Shown: positions 1 through 9,906, counted from the stretch's first letter. The stretch: 64,000 nt of DNA from Candidatus Methanoperedens sp. (GCA_027460525.1 JAPZAS010000014.1:23597-87596), one strand, 5' to 3'. The notes: generated by a model from the letters alone, not told the origin. A program made the numbers and translations.

Positions 1-2763
1 CTGTCCCCCGCGCTTATCGGGAAGGTACGAGCGCGAGAAATTCAAAAGACCGTCCATCAACAGCATCACGCAGTCCTCGTCACCATCGCAATTGCGGCGC
101 TTTGCGGCATGAAAGTAGGGATGGGCATAGCCCACGGATGCATTGGTGAACCCGATCAGGCGCCCCAGTACGCCAGCCGAGGTATGAGGAGCAAGACCGA
201 TTACCAGTTCTCCTATAAGACCGTCTGCGCTGTTTGTATTGTAATATGGGCTTACTCTATAGTATTTTATCAGAAGGTCGTCGATGAACCTTGCGGTCTT
301 TAACAGGTATTCGGCGCAGTCCTTTGAGACCACAATGTCCTGCACCTTGAGTTCAAGTATTTGATTTTCTTCGGTTAGCGGTTTTCCATATATATCACTC
401 ACATATCCCAGTTCTTTTAATTTTTCCACATCAGCGCCTATCTCTTTTGGCTTGATATGGGTAAGAGGCAGGTCAGAGAGGTCGTATCTCACCGTTCCGT
501 CCTTGAACATCACGATATCATGTTTTGCGCGCAGAATGCCTTTTTCCAGGGGCTCAGGCGTTTTGTTTTTTGACATGAGACCGAGCACACCTTTTATTGA
601 TTCAAAGTTATCCCTCTCGCCCACGTTATTCAGGGCAAGCTGGTATTCTGATTTGAAATCTATCTCCATCTCGGTGACAGACGAGGTCTCTTTTTTGCAT
701 TTTGGGCATAAACGTGTCTTTACCTCGATCCCGCAGGATTTGCATTTAAGCACAGGTTGCGTGAATTTACCGCACGTGCACCTGTTCTTGAAAGTCCTTG
801 TTTTACACGATGGGCAGATTCGCTCTCCTACCTGGACTTTTATTGTCCCGATCTTTTCTTTCTGGAAAGATAGCCCGGCTCTCAAATCTGTACTTTTCTC
901 CCCACCGTTGTCGTTGTCAATATATTCTTTTGCGCTTTTCAGAGAACGCTTTCTTCCTCCAGCGTCACCGATAGGGAAAAGCACATGCGGCGCAGGTTTC
1001 ATTTCGCGCTTATCCGATTTTTCAGGTCTTCCCATCCTGCCGCCGATTCTGATTGGAGCGCGGCTTCGAATAGTTATTCCGCTGATTTTTGAGACTGTAT
1101 CCATGATAGTGGGCTCAAGCCCTGTCCAATTCTTTTTCAGATTGGAGTCAAGCCCAAGACATCTCATTAGAGGGAGCGGCTCTTCGATGTGGATTTGCCC
1201 CTCACGTACGATATGGGGCACAAGAAGGGTTTCAAGGATGTTTTTTATTTTATCATCGAGCGGGAATGAAAGCTTTTCGCCATATATACCGTTCTTCTGG
1301 ATATATTCAGCCAATGCTGTATACTCATCAAGAGAAATATCATGCCAGAGATATGTGTATTTTGGATGAAGCGGCACTTTATGGGTATCCGATAACGAGA
1401 GTGCTGTTTTTTGATCCGGGTTTTTGAGTTCAGGTGACTCCTTTATAGAAGTTTTTGCGGCAAGTTCCTGTACCCACCATTCGTAGCAGTATGAAGAAGG
1501 CACAAGGGGATGATTGTTCTCAAGAAAATCCCCGTAATTTATTAAAATCTCACCGATATCGAGAATCTTCTGTACAGATGGTCTTATCCTGAGAGCTTCG
1601 ATGGCAGTATCCGCCCTCAGAACATCACCGTTGAATAAACGTACCGTAGGTCCCTCGATGGTATCCACAGGCGCTATACCGGCGGCTTTTCCCGGGCGCT
1701 CAACCTTGATCTGGGTACCAGCCGCTATGAAATCATCCATCAACACCATCGTTGCAGGACTGATACCAGCCGCGGCAAAACTCGTGTTCCTGCTTCTGCC
1801 GTACCTGAGCCTGAATCCCCCGGGTCGTGAAGGATAGGAAAAAACAGGTCTGCCTGCGATTAAATCCTGCAGGTATTTGTCCTTTGGTTTTAGCTGCGCT
1901 GAAGCGTCATCGCTTTTAACGGTAACATTGAATTTATCAAGCCACTCCCAGCCGCCAAGCCTGAGTTTATCCACGTGTTTTTTCACCTTCGGGGCCTTGA
2001 GCGCAATGCCTTCTGCTATGACAAGCGCCATGCCGCCGCGTATTCTGTTCGTTTCGATGCGCGCAAGATCGCGCCGCCCCTCTACCTCTGCCTCCTCCGT
2101 GGGCTCGCCGTCGATGCAGATGGGGCAATTTTTCACGATGAGGCGTATTTCGTCTTCGGTTGGAAGGTACTGGAGATTGGCAACCCGCCTGTATGCGGTG
2201 ATCTCTTCAACGTACCGCTCAATTTCTTCAGGTCTTGGTATAAAACGTGCAATACCGAGGTTTGCACGCACATAATCCGCAGCAAGTACGGATAATGCCT
2301 GCGCTGTACCGCCGGCACTTCTTATGGGTCCGGCATAATAAATCCTGATGTAATCCGAGCCGTCATCGTTTTTTGCAAGGTCGATCCTGGCAATCCCTTC
2401 TATCGGTGCCGCCACAACTCCTTCGGTGAGAACAGCCATTGCCACCCTTATAGCAGCCTCGATGGCATCTTTTTTGGATTCAAAGTGTACAATTTCATCT
2501 TTAGCCACAGCAAGAGCAAGCTGCAGGGCAGCCTCTTCGCGTCCCATGGTGGTCTCAAGTTCACGAAGCCTTTTCGCAACACCCTCGATGGCAAGGAGTT
2601 TTTCAACCCTGTCCGCCAGGTCTTTTGCTATTGGTATTTCCACATTCGGAGAAGGGTCGGCGCCGTTTGCGCGCGCGCGGTTTGCGAGGTCGATTGCTCG
2701 TCCAAGCTCGATTTCAAGCCCGTTAAAATACCCCAGCATCGCATCGCTGGCGGCGAATTTCAT
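1..2763 (-). CDS. polC: DNA polymerase D large subunit DP2 (partial, runs off left edge)
   Basis: Catalytic large subunit of the archaeal family-D replicative polymerase, which works with the DP1 exonuclease subunit at the fork. The reverse-strand frame is open from the ATG at 2763 to the window edge, giving 921 codons; family members are roughly 1100-1300 residues, so the C-terminus is missing here. Visible are the conserved [11 protein letters not shown] segment (about residues 145-155), a cysteine-rich zinc region with several CxxC pairs (about 649-691) and the catalytic-core motif NCDGDED (891-897) followed by a [17 protein letters not shown] stretch at the edge. No intein interrupts the NCDGDED motif, a site where some archaea carry one. 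The start overlaps the hisD stop as ATGA, implying translational coupling. Long frames on the opposite strand here are shadows. Confidence 0.96.
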   Translation of the reverse strand, partial: MKFAASDAMLGYFNGLEIELGRAIDLANRARANGADPSPNVEIPIAKDLADRVEKLLAIEGVAKRLRELETTMGREEAALQLALAVAKDEIVHFESKKDAIEAAIRVAMAVLTEGVVAAPIEGIARIDLAKNDDGSDYIRIYYAGPIRSAGGTAQALSVLAADYVRANLGIARFIPRPEEIERYVEEITAYRRVANLQYLPTEDEIRLIVKNCPICIDGEPTEEAEVEGRRDLARIETNRIRGGMALVIAEGIALKAPKVKKHVDKLRLGGWEWLDKFNVTVKSDDASAQLKPKDKYLQDLIAGRPVFSYPSRPGGFRLRYGRSRNTSFAAAGISPATMVLMDDFIAAGTQIKVERPGKAAGIAPVDTIEGPTVRLFNGDVLRADTAIEALRIRPSVQKILDIGEILINYGDFLENNHPLVPSSYCYEWWVQELAAKTSIKESPELKNPDQKTALSLSDTHKVPLHPKYTYLWHDISLDEYTALAEYIQKNGIYGEKLSFPLDDKIKNILETLLVPHIVREGQIHIEEPLPLMRCLGLDSNLKKNWTGLEPTIMDTVSKISGITIRSRAPIRIGGRMGRPEKSDKREMKPAPHVLFPIGDAGGRKRSLKSAKEYIDNDNGGEKSTDLRAGLSFQKEKIGTIKVQVGERICPSCKTRTFKNRCTCGKFTQPVLKCKSCGIEVKTRLCPKCKKETSSVTEMEIDFKSEYQLALNNVGERDNFESIKGVLGLMSKNKTPEPLEKGILRAKHDIVMFKDGTVRYDLSDLPLTHIKPKEIGADVEKLKELGYVSDIYGKPLTEENQILELKVQDIVVSKDCAEYLLKTARFIDDLLIKYYRVSPYYNTNSADGLIGELVIGLAPHTSAGVLGRLIGFTNASVGYAHPYFHAAKRRNCDGDEDCVMLLMDGLLNFSRSYLPDKRGGQ

Positions 2764-4046
2764 TTATCGTACTCCTTGTTCCCGGTGTTATTTTTTCTTA
2801 TCCTTACAGCATTTGCATGGGCAGAAAGCCCTTCAGCTTCGGCAAGACCGATAACCGTCTCGCTTATATTCTCAAGCCCTCTTTTTTCGATTATCTGGAC
2901 GCTTGATTTTACCACGAAATGATCGGTGTTCAAGCCTGAAAACATTCGTGCATATCCCGCGGTGGGAAGCACATGGTTGGTGCCAGAGGCGTAATCCCCG
3001 GCTGAGACAGGCGCATGAGAGCCGATAAATATCGAGCCGGCATGCTTTATCCTGGAAAGGATATCCTTCTCTGTGATTATTTCAAGATGCTCAGGCGCGA
3101 ACTTGTTTGAAAATGCAATACACTCGTCAAGATTTCCCGTGAGTATGGCTGCATTTTCCAGGGATTTTCTTATGATTTCGATTCTCGCTTCGCTTTTCAT
3201 CTGCAAATCTATTTCCTGTTTTACCTTTTCTGCAAGGTTTTTTGAGGTAGTAACAAGGATGGAGATCGCATTCGGGTCGTGCTCTGCCTGGGCAATCATA
3301 TCCGATGCAATAAAAGGGGCTCTGGCAGAGCCATCCGCTATTATCAGAACTTCGCTCGGTCCTGCGGGAAAATCTATCGCAGTCCCGCACGCCATCTTGG
3401 CTGCGGTAACATATACATTGCCTGGTCCCACGATTTTATCCACCTTCGGTATGGTCTCGGTCCCGTATGCCATGGCTGCGATCGCCTGCACACCCCCGAC
3501 GCGGAATACCCTGTCAGCACCTGCAATATGAGCAGCCGCAAGGGTTAGAGGGTTTACTGTTCCATCAGCCCCCGGCGGGGTGCATACTACGACTTCCTTT
3601 ACACCAGCCACTTTTGCGGGTATCACGGTCATGAGGGCTGTGCTGGGATACGAAGCCCTGCCGCCCGGGACGTATGCACCTATGGTTTCAAGAGGAGTAA
3701 CCCGCTGCCCCAGCCTGATTCCCGGGGAGAATTCCTTTATCCAGTCTTTTGAGACCTGCGCTTCATGGAATGCACGGATATTGGAAGCTGCTTTTTTAAG
3801 ATGTGAAATAAGTTTCTTATCAACCGACGCAAGTGCGGAATCAATTTCATCATGTGGAACTTCAATTTCGCTTATGCTTGCATTATCAAACCTGAGCGTG
3901 TATCGCCTGAGGGCTTCATCGCCATTTTCCTTTACATCCCTGAGTATTGAAATTACAGGCTCCATCACATCCTGAAGCCCTGTCCCGCGGTTAAACAGCC
4001 CTGACTTTTCTTTAGCTGAAAGTTCAGAAATAGGCTTGATCAACAT
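2760..4046 (-). CDS. hisD: Histidinol dehydrogenase
   Basis: Catalyses the last two steps of histidine synthesis, NAD-dependent oxidation of L-histidinol to histidine, using a bound zinc. At 428 residues it has normal family length. Recognisable family motifs are [19 protein letters not shown] (zinc-ligand Gln and His region), FAPEHLEI and [15 protein letters not shown] (zinc-ligand Asp and conserved His). The ATG at 4046 begins MLIKPISEL, usual for the family. Its TGA overlaps the polC ATG, so replication polymerase and histidine gene form one leftward operon; the other his gene in the window, hisH, is 14 kb away, so histidine genes are dispersed. The promoter should lie in the AT-rich 4047-4200 gap. 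Confidence 0.96.
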   Translation of the reverse strand: MLIKPISELSAKEKSGLFNRGTGLQDVMEPVISILRDVKENGDEALRRYTLRFDNASISEIEVPHDEIDSALASVDKKLISHLKKAASNIRAFHEAQVSKDWIKEFSPGIRLGQRVTPLETIGAYVPGGRASYPSTALMTVIPAKVAGVKEVVVCTPPGADGTVNPLTLAAAHIAGADRVFRVGGVQAIAAMAYGTETIPKVDKIVGPGNVYVTAAKMACGTAIDFPAGPSEVLIIADGSARAPFIASDMIAQAEHDPNAISILVTTSKNLAEKVKQEIDLQMKSEARIEIIRKSLENAAILTGNLDECIAFSNKFAPEHLEIITEKDILSRIKHAGSIFIGSHAPVSAGDYASGTNHVLPTAGYARMFSGLNTDHFVVKSSVQIIEKRGLENISETVIGLAEAEGLSAHANAVRIRKNNTGNKEYDK

Positions 4047-4203
4047 TACATGCTGATTTCAGGCTGGAATTAGATAAAGATTGTTATTCAAGATAGCATC
4101 ATAATGAATCATTATTGTAATAATTTTTATAATTTTTGAACAGCGATAATTTTATATAGCGATAAAATCAACTAACTTATTGTGGTTTCCGAGAGGTGTG
4201 TCT

Positions 4204-4455
4204 ATGCATAAGTTAGGTGGTATTAAGTTTTGTACAGATATCAATTCGCCCGAAGTGTTGCTTACCCTTCTCATGCCTTTGGTCTTCATTTATTATTCTT
4301 TGATTAAGGGTATCGAATCTGGAAATGCAATAACTTATAGCTTGATTTTGGGGGCTAGTATATATTTAGCTATTACATTTTTGAAAAACGTAGTGGCATG
4401 GTATTTGGATTCGGAGCAAGCATCCCAAATCAATAAATGTGGAATTGAGAACTAA
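4204..4455 (+). CDS. Small membrane protein, unknown function
   Basis: About 83 residues with two hydrophobic segments (roughly residues 20-38 and 44-64) and a short polar C-terminus. I prefer the ATG at 4204, preceded by a gaggtg ribosome site at 4193-4198, over the upstream TTG at 4180, which would place that site inside the coding region. A TATA-like stretch (attttatatag) lies near 4150. It is followed 29 bases later by another small membrane protein and may be co-transcribed with it. I recognise no family; base composition is AT-rich compared with hisD, consistent with accessory DNA. Confidence 0.55.
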   Translation: MHKLGGIKFCTDINSPEVLLTLLMPLVFIYYSLIKGIESGNAITYSLILGASIYLAITFLKNVVAWYLDSEQASQINKCGIEN

Positions 4456-4484
4456 AAGCGGTTTTTTTTATTTAAGGTGAAAAA

Positions 4485-4928
4485 ATGCCGATTATACTTG
4501 AAGGTGCTATAACAATAGCTGGTGTTGCTCTTCTAGCATTAACATTTCAGATATTATTTCACAGCAGAGGAGAATCCGCTAAAGGAATACAAACAACTGA
4601 TTTAATGATTAGAAACATCTGTGATCGACTAAATCAAAGCGAACAAACCCGTGATGATGATATACTGGAATTAATATGTAAATTGCGCAGAAGAAAAGCG
4701 CATATGCAAAAAGATATTCAAAACTTTTTTGCTTTATTTGTAGTGGCGTCTGCAAGTCTTATTATTATAGGTGTATCTGGCTATCTAGGACTAGATGAAA
4801 GTAATGTGCTCTTAATCAAAACGGTTGCCATATGGTTATTTCTTTTTTGTTTTGTATATGGTATTTTCTTTATTTATAGGCTATATCTTGAATTGCATAA
4901 AATCGATATGGAAAGCAAGACAACATGA
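4485..4928 (+). CDS. Membrane protein with central cytoplasmic helix, unknown function
   Basis: 147 residues. One hydrophobic segment at the N-terminus (about 4-24), a charged, probably helical middle (about 30-80, rich in Arg/Lys/Asp) and two further membrane segments (about 82-100 and 112-132). An aaggtgaaaa ribosome site precedes the ATG. It lies 29 bases after another small membrane protein on the same strand. No family recognised. AT-rich codon use resembles the neighbouring GIY-YIG gene rather than the housekeeping genes. Confidence 0.6.
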   Translation: MPIILEGAITIAGVALLALTFQILFHSRGESAKGIQTTDLMIRNICDRLNQSEQTRDDDILELICKLRRRKAHMQKDIQNFFALFVVASASLIIIGVSGYLGLDESNVLLIKTVAIWLFLFCFVYGIFFIYRLYLELHKIDMESKTT

Positions 4929-4974
4929 TAAAGCCCTATGTAATAATCTGTTAAGCAAATTCACCGTTTTGGGC

Positions 4975-5040
4975 AATCCAGCAACCTAAACAGACGAATT
5001 TTGACAGCAATTCTAATCAGACGCAGACTTGACAGAACCT
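4975..5040 (+). repeat. Dispersed repeat, copy 1 (TTGACAG pair)
   Basis: Contains AATCCAGCAA (4975-4984), ACGAATTTTGACAG (4994-5007) and ACTTGACAGAACCT (5027-5040). The same three blocks recur at 62921-62977 with the same 19-base spacing between the second and third, although the spacer bases differ. TTGACAG thus occurs twice, 28 bases apart, in both copies. This copy lies 77 bases before tRNA-Gly(GCC). Function unknown; a binding-site array or an element end is possible. Confidence 0.7.
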
Positions 5041-5117
5041 TATTCCAGGCTTTTAGTCGTCAGAATGAAAACTATTAATACGGATTGAAATATTAAGTGA
5101 ATGCCCCACTTCGGTTT

Positions 5118-5189
5118 GCGCCGGTAGTGTAGTGGTTATCACTGAGCGTTGCCAACGCTTAAACTCGGGTTCGAGTCCCGACCGGCGCA
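5118..5189 (+). tRNA. tRNA-Gly (anticodon GCC)
   Basis: A complete cloverleaf can be folded by eye. The acceptor stem GCGCCGG pairs with CCGGCGC. A D-arm follows, then anticodon stem GAGCG/CGCTT with loop TTGCCAA (anticodon GCC), then T-stem TCGGG/CCCGA with loop TTCGAGT, then discriminator A. CCA is not encoded. No intron. It stands at the boundary between small membrane-protein genes and an AT-rich GIY-YIG region; I looked for but did not find a downstream duplicate of its 3' end. Confidence 0.95.
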
Positions 5190-5447
5190 TAAACCCCGTA
5201 CATGCGCTTACCTCCGAAGGGCTATTCTTGCGCGGTCGTGCGCACATTCGCTTTTGCGTGCTCACTTTAGGGCGGGGGCGCAATCCTCATTATTGCTTTG
5301 ATGGCTCTATCTCGGCTCATATACAATAATTGACCGTTAATATTGGGAAATGGTTTTTTATGAGAGGTGTATAATATCTTAATTCAAGAGAAACTAATAG
5401 GTATCAAATCGTTAAAAGAAGTTAAATTGTTGAGTTAAGGAGCTTAT

Positions 5448-6320
5448 ATGAACATAGGAAATATATTGAAGGCTTTTGATATTAATTTCGATTATGAAAA
5501 TGTAAAGATAATAAGACATGTAATAAAAGAAGATAGTGAGTTGGAATTAATTAGAAATGGAATGTTTGATGTATATCAATCAATTCAAAGAAATCCTGTT
5601 TTTAATGGATGTGATGCTATTATTTCTTTTCTTGTCGATGAGTATTCGAAAAAGACAATATTCAAAGGTATATATGAAGTAAAAGGCAAAAAGAAGTATG
5701 AACTTACTGATGTAGTGAAGGAATGCAGTGATGTTTGGAAACCAGATGGAAAAAGGATATTCTACACACTTGAAAAAACAAAATATCTTGAAAGCCTTAC
5801 CGATAGGTTAGTAATTGATTGGGGAGGAGGTGAAAGAAAGTGGCATCAATGGTATATAAAGAAAAAAGAGAAAGGAGAGAAAGGAGAGAAAAAAATTGTT
5901 GAGATTCTTCCAAAAGGATTTTTTACGAGATTTCCTGGATTCTTAGATTTTTCCCTTAAATGGCATGATCTAGAGCAAATAATAAAAAACGAAGAGGCTC
6001 ACCAAGATTGGTATCATGCTTTATCTAAAGTAAAGGGTGTATATTTAATAACCGATGAAACAGATGGAAAACAATATATTGGTTCGGCTTATAATGAAAA
6101 GGGTATATGGGGACGTTGGAAAAATTATATAGAAACAAAAGATGGAGGAAACAAGAAATTAATTGAAATATTAAAAGCTAACCCAGAAAAGTATAATTCT
6201 TTTAGATTTTCTATCCTAGAAATACTTCTATATAGTTCTACAAAAGATGATGTTATACATCGGGAAAAGAGAGCAAAAGAAAAATTAGGAACAAGATCAT
6301 TTGGTCTAAATTTAAATTGA
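5448..6320 (+). CDS. GIY-YIG nuclease-domain protein
   Basis: 290 residues. The C-terminal third carries a GIY-YIG-type signature: GVYLI near residue 200, YIGSAYNEKGIWGRW about 17 residues later (Tyr, Ile/Gly and downstream Arg of the fold) and a later conserved glutamate region. The N-terminal 190 residues are not recognised; they contain a Lys/Glu-rich patch (KKKEKGEKGEKK). Proteins of this design are found as stand-alone nucleases in mobile or defence-rich DNA. Strongly AT-rich, isolated by gaps of about 250 and 220 bases with nothing I can name, and close to a tRNA gene, so probably acquired. Confidence 0.7.
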   Translation: MNIGNILKAFDINFDYENVKIIRHVIKEDSELELIRNGMFDVYQSIQRNPVFNGCDAIISFLVDEYSKKTIFKGIYEVKGKKKYELTDVVKECSDVWKPDGKRIFYTLEKTKYLESLTDRLVIDWGGGERKWHQWYIKKKEKGEKGEKKIVEILPKGFFTRFPGFLDFSLKWHDLEQIIKNEEAHQDWYHALSKVKGVYLITDETDGKQYIGSAYNEKGIWGRWKNYIETKDGGNKKLIEILKANPEKYNSFRFSILEILLYSSTKDDVIHREKRAKEKLGTRSFGLNLN

Positions 6321-6540
6321 CTAAACAGGGGGTTATTATGATATATTATATCCTGACAAAATTACCAACAAAAAAGTTAATGCAATGAAAGTATATGCGA
6401 AATATAGCTTGTTTTTAGGTTCAATCAATTAAGATGTGCAACACATCAGGATAACTATCAATACGAATTGAAACGTCTTTTTCTTTGGATATATCACCAG
6501 AAGCAATATATATTTGAATAGATATATAAGTTGAGAGAAT

Positions 6541-7020
6541 ATGTTTAATGTTTTCAATATAGAGAGAAGCGAATCTGAAATAAGAGATTTGAAGAGATTC
6601 TGGAATGAACTTAGTTATAAGGATAGGGATAATTCAATAGGTCATGCGTCTATATTTATAGGTGATTATCCCTCCAGCCTTCCATTATCACTTATTCCCA
6701 AACTTGGAGATATTCCAGGAGATATAAAAACAAGAAGAGATAAGGTTATGGAGGAGATTGAGAAATTGAAAATTTTGAATTCAAAATCAAAATGGAAGTA
6801 TATGCTGAAACTTGTGCCTGAACCCTATAAACCCAATCTTCTTGGATGTATATTTAAATATTTATCATTATCTAAAAACGATGAAACTAAATTAATTGAT
6901 TATTTAGGTATAACGGATTTTGATGAATATAATGACATATACGATTTTTGTTCAAATCTTTTTTCCCAACGCACAAGTGCAATGTCTTCCGCATTTAGGA
7001 ACTACTTAGGAAAGCAATAG
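6541..7020 (+). CDS. Hypothetical protein
   Basis: 159 residues, soluble, no signal peptide or membrane segment, no motif I recognise. AT-rich codon use matches the GIY-YIG gene upstream. The ATG follows gttgagagaat, a weak ribosome site. It runs convergent to the leftward 7089-7307 gene. Probably part of the same acquired stretch. Confidence 0.5.
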   Translation: MFNVFNIERSESEIRDLKRFWNELSYKDRDNSIGHASIFIGDYPSSLPLSLIPKLGDIPGDIKTRRDKVMEEIEKLKILNSKSKWKYMLKLVPEPYKPNLLGCIFKYLSLSKNDETKLIDYLGITDFDEYNDIYDFCSNLFSQRTSAMSSAFRNYLGKQ

Positions 7021-7088
7021 ATCAATCATCAGGAATATATTGTATATTGGAATAAATACGTTTATAATTTCCTATGCGTGCACAAATC

Positions 7089-7307
7089 CTAAAGATTATT
7101 CTCGTCCGCAAACTTCATAAGCGCCTCTCCCAGCGCTCTTACATACTTCGGGTTAAGATTGAACCTTCCGCGCTTCTGCCCGCTTCTTTCCTTGGCTATC
7201 TCCACATACTCCTTCCCTTCCTCAAACCTGTCGCTTTTCGCAAGTGTGATGGTCATAAACCAGCCGGAGCTCATTTTTATTTCCATAAAACCTTTTTCGT
7301 CGCTCAT
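7089..7307 (-). CDS. Small conserved-looking protein downstream of phosphomevalonate dehydratase small subunit
   Basis: 72 residues, highly charged, with a predicted beta-rich N-terminal half and a C-terminal helix (about 52-70). The segment KRGRFNLNPKYVRAL is loosely reminiscent of PC4-like single-strand DNA-binding folds, but I would not assign that. The ATG overlaps the stop of the upstream DUF126 gene (7304-7307, ATGA), so the two are translated together. Confidence 0.6.
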   Translation of the reverse strand: MSDEKGFMEIKMSSGWFMTITLAKSDRFEEGKEYVEIAKERSGQKRGRFNLNPKYVRALGEALMKFADENNL

Positions 7308-7705
7308 AGAATCTCCACGCTTCCTACAATCGCATCCACTAAAACCTTATCCCCGGTCTTTATCGCAGCAAGAGGGTTCTTTTCCACCCTGTCCACAAGC
7401 GGGATATCGGAGATGATGGCGCCCACTGCAACAATGGGCTCGGCTTTGATATTTATCATGGCGCAGGGAGAAGCGCCGTTCTTCTTGAGCTGGTAAATCG
7501 CATACGAGCCCACAGTCGAACCTTTCCCGCCCGGAAATACAAGCACTTTTCCTTTTATGCTCTTTCCAGCAAGTTCATGCCCTTTTTCAATCACAATGCC
7601 GGTTTTCGTATCTATGCTGCCAAGGAATGAAATAGGCTGGGTGGTAACGAGAGCTTCACCTTGCGCTTTTCCGCGGGAGACTGTGTGGGCTTTTAGTTTA
7701 ATCAT
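7304..7705 (-). CDS. Phosphomevalonate dehydratase small subunit (DUF126 / aconitase X swivel domain)
   Basis: Small subunit of the archaeal enzyme that dehydrates mevalonate 5-phosphate to trans-anhydromevalonate phosphate in the modified mevalonate pathway for isoprenoid lipids. 133 residues, the usual size for the separate DUF126 subunit. Typical features are the swivel-domain segments GEALVTTQPISFLGSID, a VFPGGKGSTVGSYAIY stretch (about residues 56-72) that carries the conserved serine, and ISDIPLVD. The large (aconitase X) subunit is not adjacent and lies outside the window. Translationally coupled to the 72-residue gene downstream. Confidence 0.85.
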   Translation of the reverse strand: MIKLKAHTVSRGKAQGEALVTTQPISFLGSIDTKTGIVIEKGHELAGKSIKGKVLVFPGGKGSTVGSYAIYQLKKNGASPCAMINIKAEPIVAVGAIISDIPLVDRVEKNPLAAIKTGDKVLVDAIVGSVEIL

Positions 7706-7739
7706 TAAATCCGCCTAAATATCGAAGGCAGGCATAACT

Positions 7740-8180
7740 TTAAGCAATTACTGCCGATGCCCCCGAAATCGGTATCGTCACATGCACAGCATCATAATCC
7801 ACAGTCGGCTTCTTAGCTCTCTTAGCTTTCTTTTCATCCTCAAAATCCACAAATCCCAGCCCTTTAAGGTATGTAAGGTCGTGGATAACATTCCTTCGAT
7901 CCCTGCCCAGAAGAACAGCAAGTTCGCTTATAGACTGCGGTTCGGATTCGCGTATTGTCTGGAGTATTTTCACACGTTCCGGTGTAAGGATGCTGTTGAG
8001 GTCATTGATGGAACTCACGACTATCTGGCGCGGCTGAGGTTTTAGTTTACCTTTATGAGCCTGTTCGAATAAATCATTCAATCCTTTGAAGTATTCCTCT
8101 TTTGGAATAATGATGACTTCAACATACTGCGCTTTCAATGTTCCTGAGAGTTTAGCCCTTTGATCTTCTTTTAATTTCAT
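7740..8180 (-). CDS. HTH antitoxin/regulator of a TumE-type toxin-antitoxin pair
   Basis: 146 residues with a winged helix-turn-helix of MarR/HVO_A0114-like type: LTPERVKILQTIRE, SISELAVLLGRDRRNVIHDLTYLKGLGFVDF (about residues 68-115), then a basic linker and a short beta C-terminus. The start overlaps the end of the upstream toxin-like gene by 29 bases. In this family the DNA-binding partner is the antitoxin and likely represses the operon. No duplicated flanking gene end was found here, unlike some other toxin modules in the window. Confidence 0.75.
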   Translation of the reverse strand: MKLKEDQRAKLSGTLKAQYVEVIIIPKEEYFKGLNDLFEQAHKGKLKPQPRQIVVSSINDLNSILTPERVKILQTIRESEPQSISELAVLLGRDRRNVIHDLTYLKGLGFVDFEDEKKAKRAKKPTVDYDAVHVTIPISGASAVIA

Positions 8181-8472
8181 CTATCTCGCTTCTCCTTTCA
8201 TTTATTATCTTTATCATCTCATTAATTATTTTTTCAGGATGAATGGTTCCCGTAGGTTTTATCTCGCCGAACATGTGGCGGTGTTCACCTATACCATGTG
8301 CATTATCGTATCTGATTAACTCGATCCATTCATGCCCTGCAAAAACACGGTAGTTTATTCCATACTTAACACCATTTGGAAACTGTTTAGACTTCGGGAC
8401 AGTGACAATCATGATATCTATGAATTCATCCTCAGCGATTTGATAAGACTTGTTTATCAGATATTTTGCCAA
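8152..8472 (-). CDS. TumE-like toxin (DUF6516 type)
   Basis: 106 residues, first gene of a two-gene leftward operon with an HTH regulator. The segments IMIVTVPKS, ELIRYDNAHGIGEHRHMFGE and the charged helical C-terminus resemble the DUF6516/TumE toxin family, in which the toxin gene precedes the HTH antitoxin. The ATG at 8472 follows an AT-rich region (acacatatatttt) that could hold the TATA box. Toxin activity is inferred from family resemblance and gene order only. Confidence 0.72.
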   Translation of the reverse strand: MAKYLINKSYQIAEDEFIDIMIVTVPKSKQFPNGVKYGINYRVFAGHEWIELIRYDNAHGIGEHRHMFGEIKPTGTIHPEKIINEMIKIINERRSEIDEIKRRSKG

Positions 8473-8600
8473 TAATTCACCAATACATGTGTGTTTTAAT
8501 CACACATATATTTTATCATTACAGTCCAAGAAATGACTAAAATACTGCCCAGCTCGAAGATGTTAACGTGAACGCGAAAAGAGATACCCAAATTCCACTC

Positions 8601-9881
8601 TCAAAGTAACCTCGCAGGAAGCCTCTGCTTAGCCATCAGCTCCTCAACATCCTCCCTCTCCCTTATGACATCGGCTTCCCCGTCCTTCACAAGTATCTCG
8701 GCGCACCTTGGTCTTCCATTATACTGGCTGCTCATGCTGAACCCGTATGCACCAGAGTCCAGAAGGGCTATCAGATCCCCCTTTTCAATATGCGGAAGTT
8801 CCCTGTCATGGGCAAGAATATCCCCTGTTTCGCATATCGGTCCAGCGATGGTGTATGTATCCCCGGGAGGCGAGGCTGCCTTATTTGCCACGACAGCATA
8901 ATGGTAGGATTCATACATCGAAGGTCGGATTAAGAGATTAAAACCTGCATCCACCCCCACAAAATTCTTTGCCGCCTTCTTCACTGTATTAACGCGGGTT
9001 AAAAGGATAGTGGTGTCGCCCACTATATAGCGCCCGGGCTCAAGGATGAGTTTCGGGGAGATTCCCAGTGCGCCTGTTCTTTCCTCGAATACGGGGAGAA
9101 TAGCATCAGCATGGTCCTGCGGCGTAGGCGCACGTTCATCCTTCTTATATGGTATGCCAAGACCAGAGCCCATATCAACGAAACTGAGGTCGATCCCAAG
9201 TGCGGTCACTTTTTCCACGAGGTCCATCATTTTGTGCATCGCTTCTCGAAAAGGCGCAGTATCCAGTATCTGCGAACCGATATGGCAGTGCATACCGCAT
9301 GGAGAGATTCCCGGAAGTTCTGAGGCTTCTCGATAGATGTCCACGACCTCCCCTGATGGTATTCCAAATTTGGAAGTCCGAAGTCCGGTTGAGATTTTGG
9401 GATGCGTCTTTGGTGAGACATCAGGATTCACGCGAAATGCAATCTCCACTTCCTTCTTCGCTTTTTGTGCGATTTGAGATAAGGTATGCAGTTCATCCCT
9501 TGAATCCACGGATACCTTTACGCCTATCTCCACTGCCTTTTGAAGCTCAAAGTCTGTCTTTGAATTGCCGTTAAAGAGGATTTTCTCCCTCGGAATTCCG
9601 GCAAGAAGCGCCATATAGAGTTCGCCGTAGCTAAAGACATCTGCGCCGGCTCCCTGTTTTGCCAGTATCCTTAAGATCGCAAAACTCCCATTGGCTTTGG
9701 CAGCATAATATATGTCTGCATGCGGAAATGCTTTCTTATACGAAGAGAAATTCTCAATGACGCGTGACTCATTGGTGACATAAAGCGGTGTGCCGTATCG
9801 TTCTGCAAGTTCTGTGGTATCAGCCCTGCCGATGATAAGATGATTGTTTCGGATTTCAAGATGATTTTCCATTGTGAACAT
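8601..9881 (-). CDS. lysA: Diaminopimelate decarboxylase
   Basis: PLP enzyme that converts meso-diaminopimelate to lysine, final step of lysine synthesis; asd in this window acts earlier in the same pathway. Motifs: YAAKAN (PLP lysine), HCHIGSQ, GSGLGIPY, EPGRYIVGD, GPICETGDI (catalytic Cys from the partner subunit) and YGFSMSSQYNGRPR. Family length about 420-435. A reverse-strand TATA-like sequence covers about 9901-9915, placing the transcript start near 9882, so I choose the ATG at 9881 (MFTMENH) as a leaderless start; 9905 or 9872 are possible. The promoter lies inside the end of the upstream methyltransferase gene. Confidence 0.95.
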   Translation of the reverse strand: MFTMENHLEIRNNHLIIGRADTTELAERYGTPLYVTNESRVIENFSSYKKAFPHADIYYAAKANGSFAILRILAKQGAGADVFSYGELYMALLAGIPREKILFNGNSKTDFELQKAVEIGVKVSVDSRDELHTLSQIAQKAKKEVEIAFRVNPDVSPKTHPKISTGLRTSKFGIPSGEVVDIYREASELPGISPCGMHCHIGSQILDTAPFREAMHKMMDLVEKVTALGIDLSFVDMGSGLGIPYKKDERAPTPQDHADAILPVFEERTGALGISPKLILEPGRYIVGDTTILLTRVNTVKKAAKNFVGVDAGFNLLIRPSMYESYHYAVVANKAASPPGDTYTIAGPICETGDILAHDRELPHIEKGDLIALLDSGAYGFSMSSQYNGRPRCAEILVKDGEADVIREREDVEELMAKQRLPARLL

Positions 9882-9906
9882 AGGTGCACAATTGGCTGAT
9901 ATCATA

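Noticed and set aside
1..100. Possible intein in polC
   Set aside because: The NCDGDED motif and the sequence after it are continuous to the window edge, so the common insertion site is empty.
452..1369. Long open frame on the forward strand, and several more up to 2900
   Set aside because: They lie opposite polC, whose reverse-strand product has clear DP2 motifs throughout; they are shadow frames.
4180..4203. TTG start giving nine extra residues to the first small membrane protein
   Set aside because: It would place the best ribosome site inside the coding sequence; ATG 4204 is better spaced.
4975..5040. CRISPR fragment
   Set aside because: Only two TTGACAG boxes per site and no repeat-spacer series or cas genes.
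5190..7085. Duplicate of the tRNA-Gly(GCC) 3' end as an attachment site
   Set aside because: No second gttcgagtcccgaccggcgc-like sequence was found up to 7085.
7700..8610. Duplicated lysA end around the TumE-like pair
   Set aside because: The end of lysA (near 8601-8640) has no match in the 7700-7740 gap; this module does not follow the cassette pattern.
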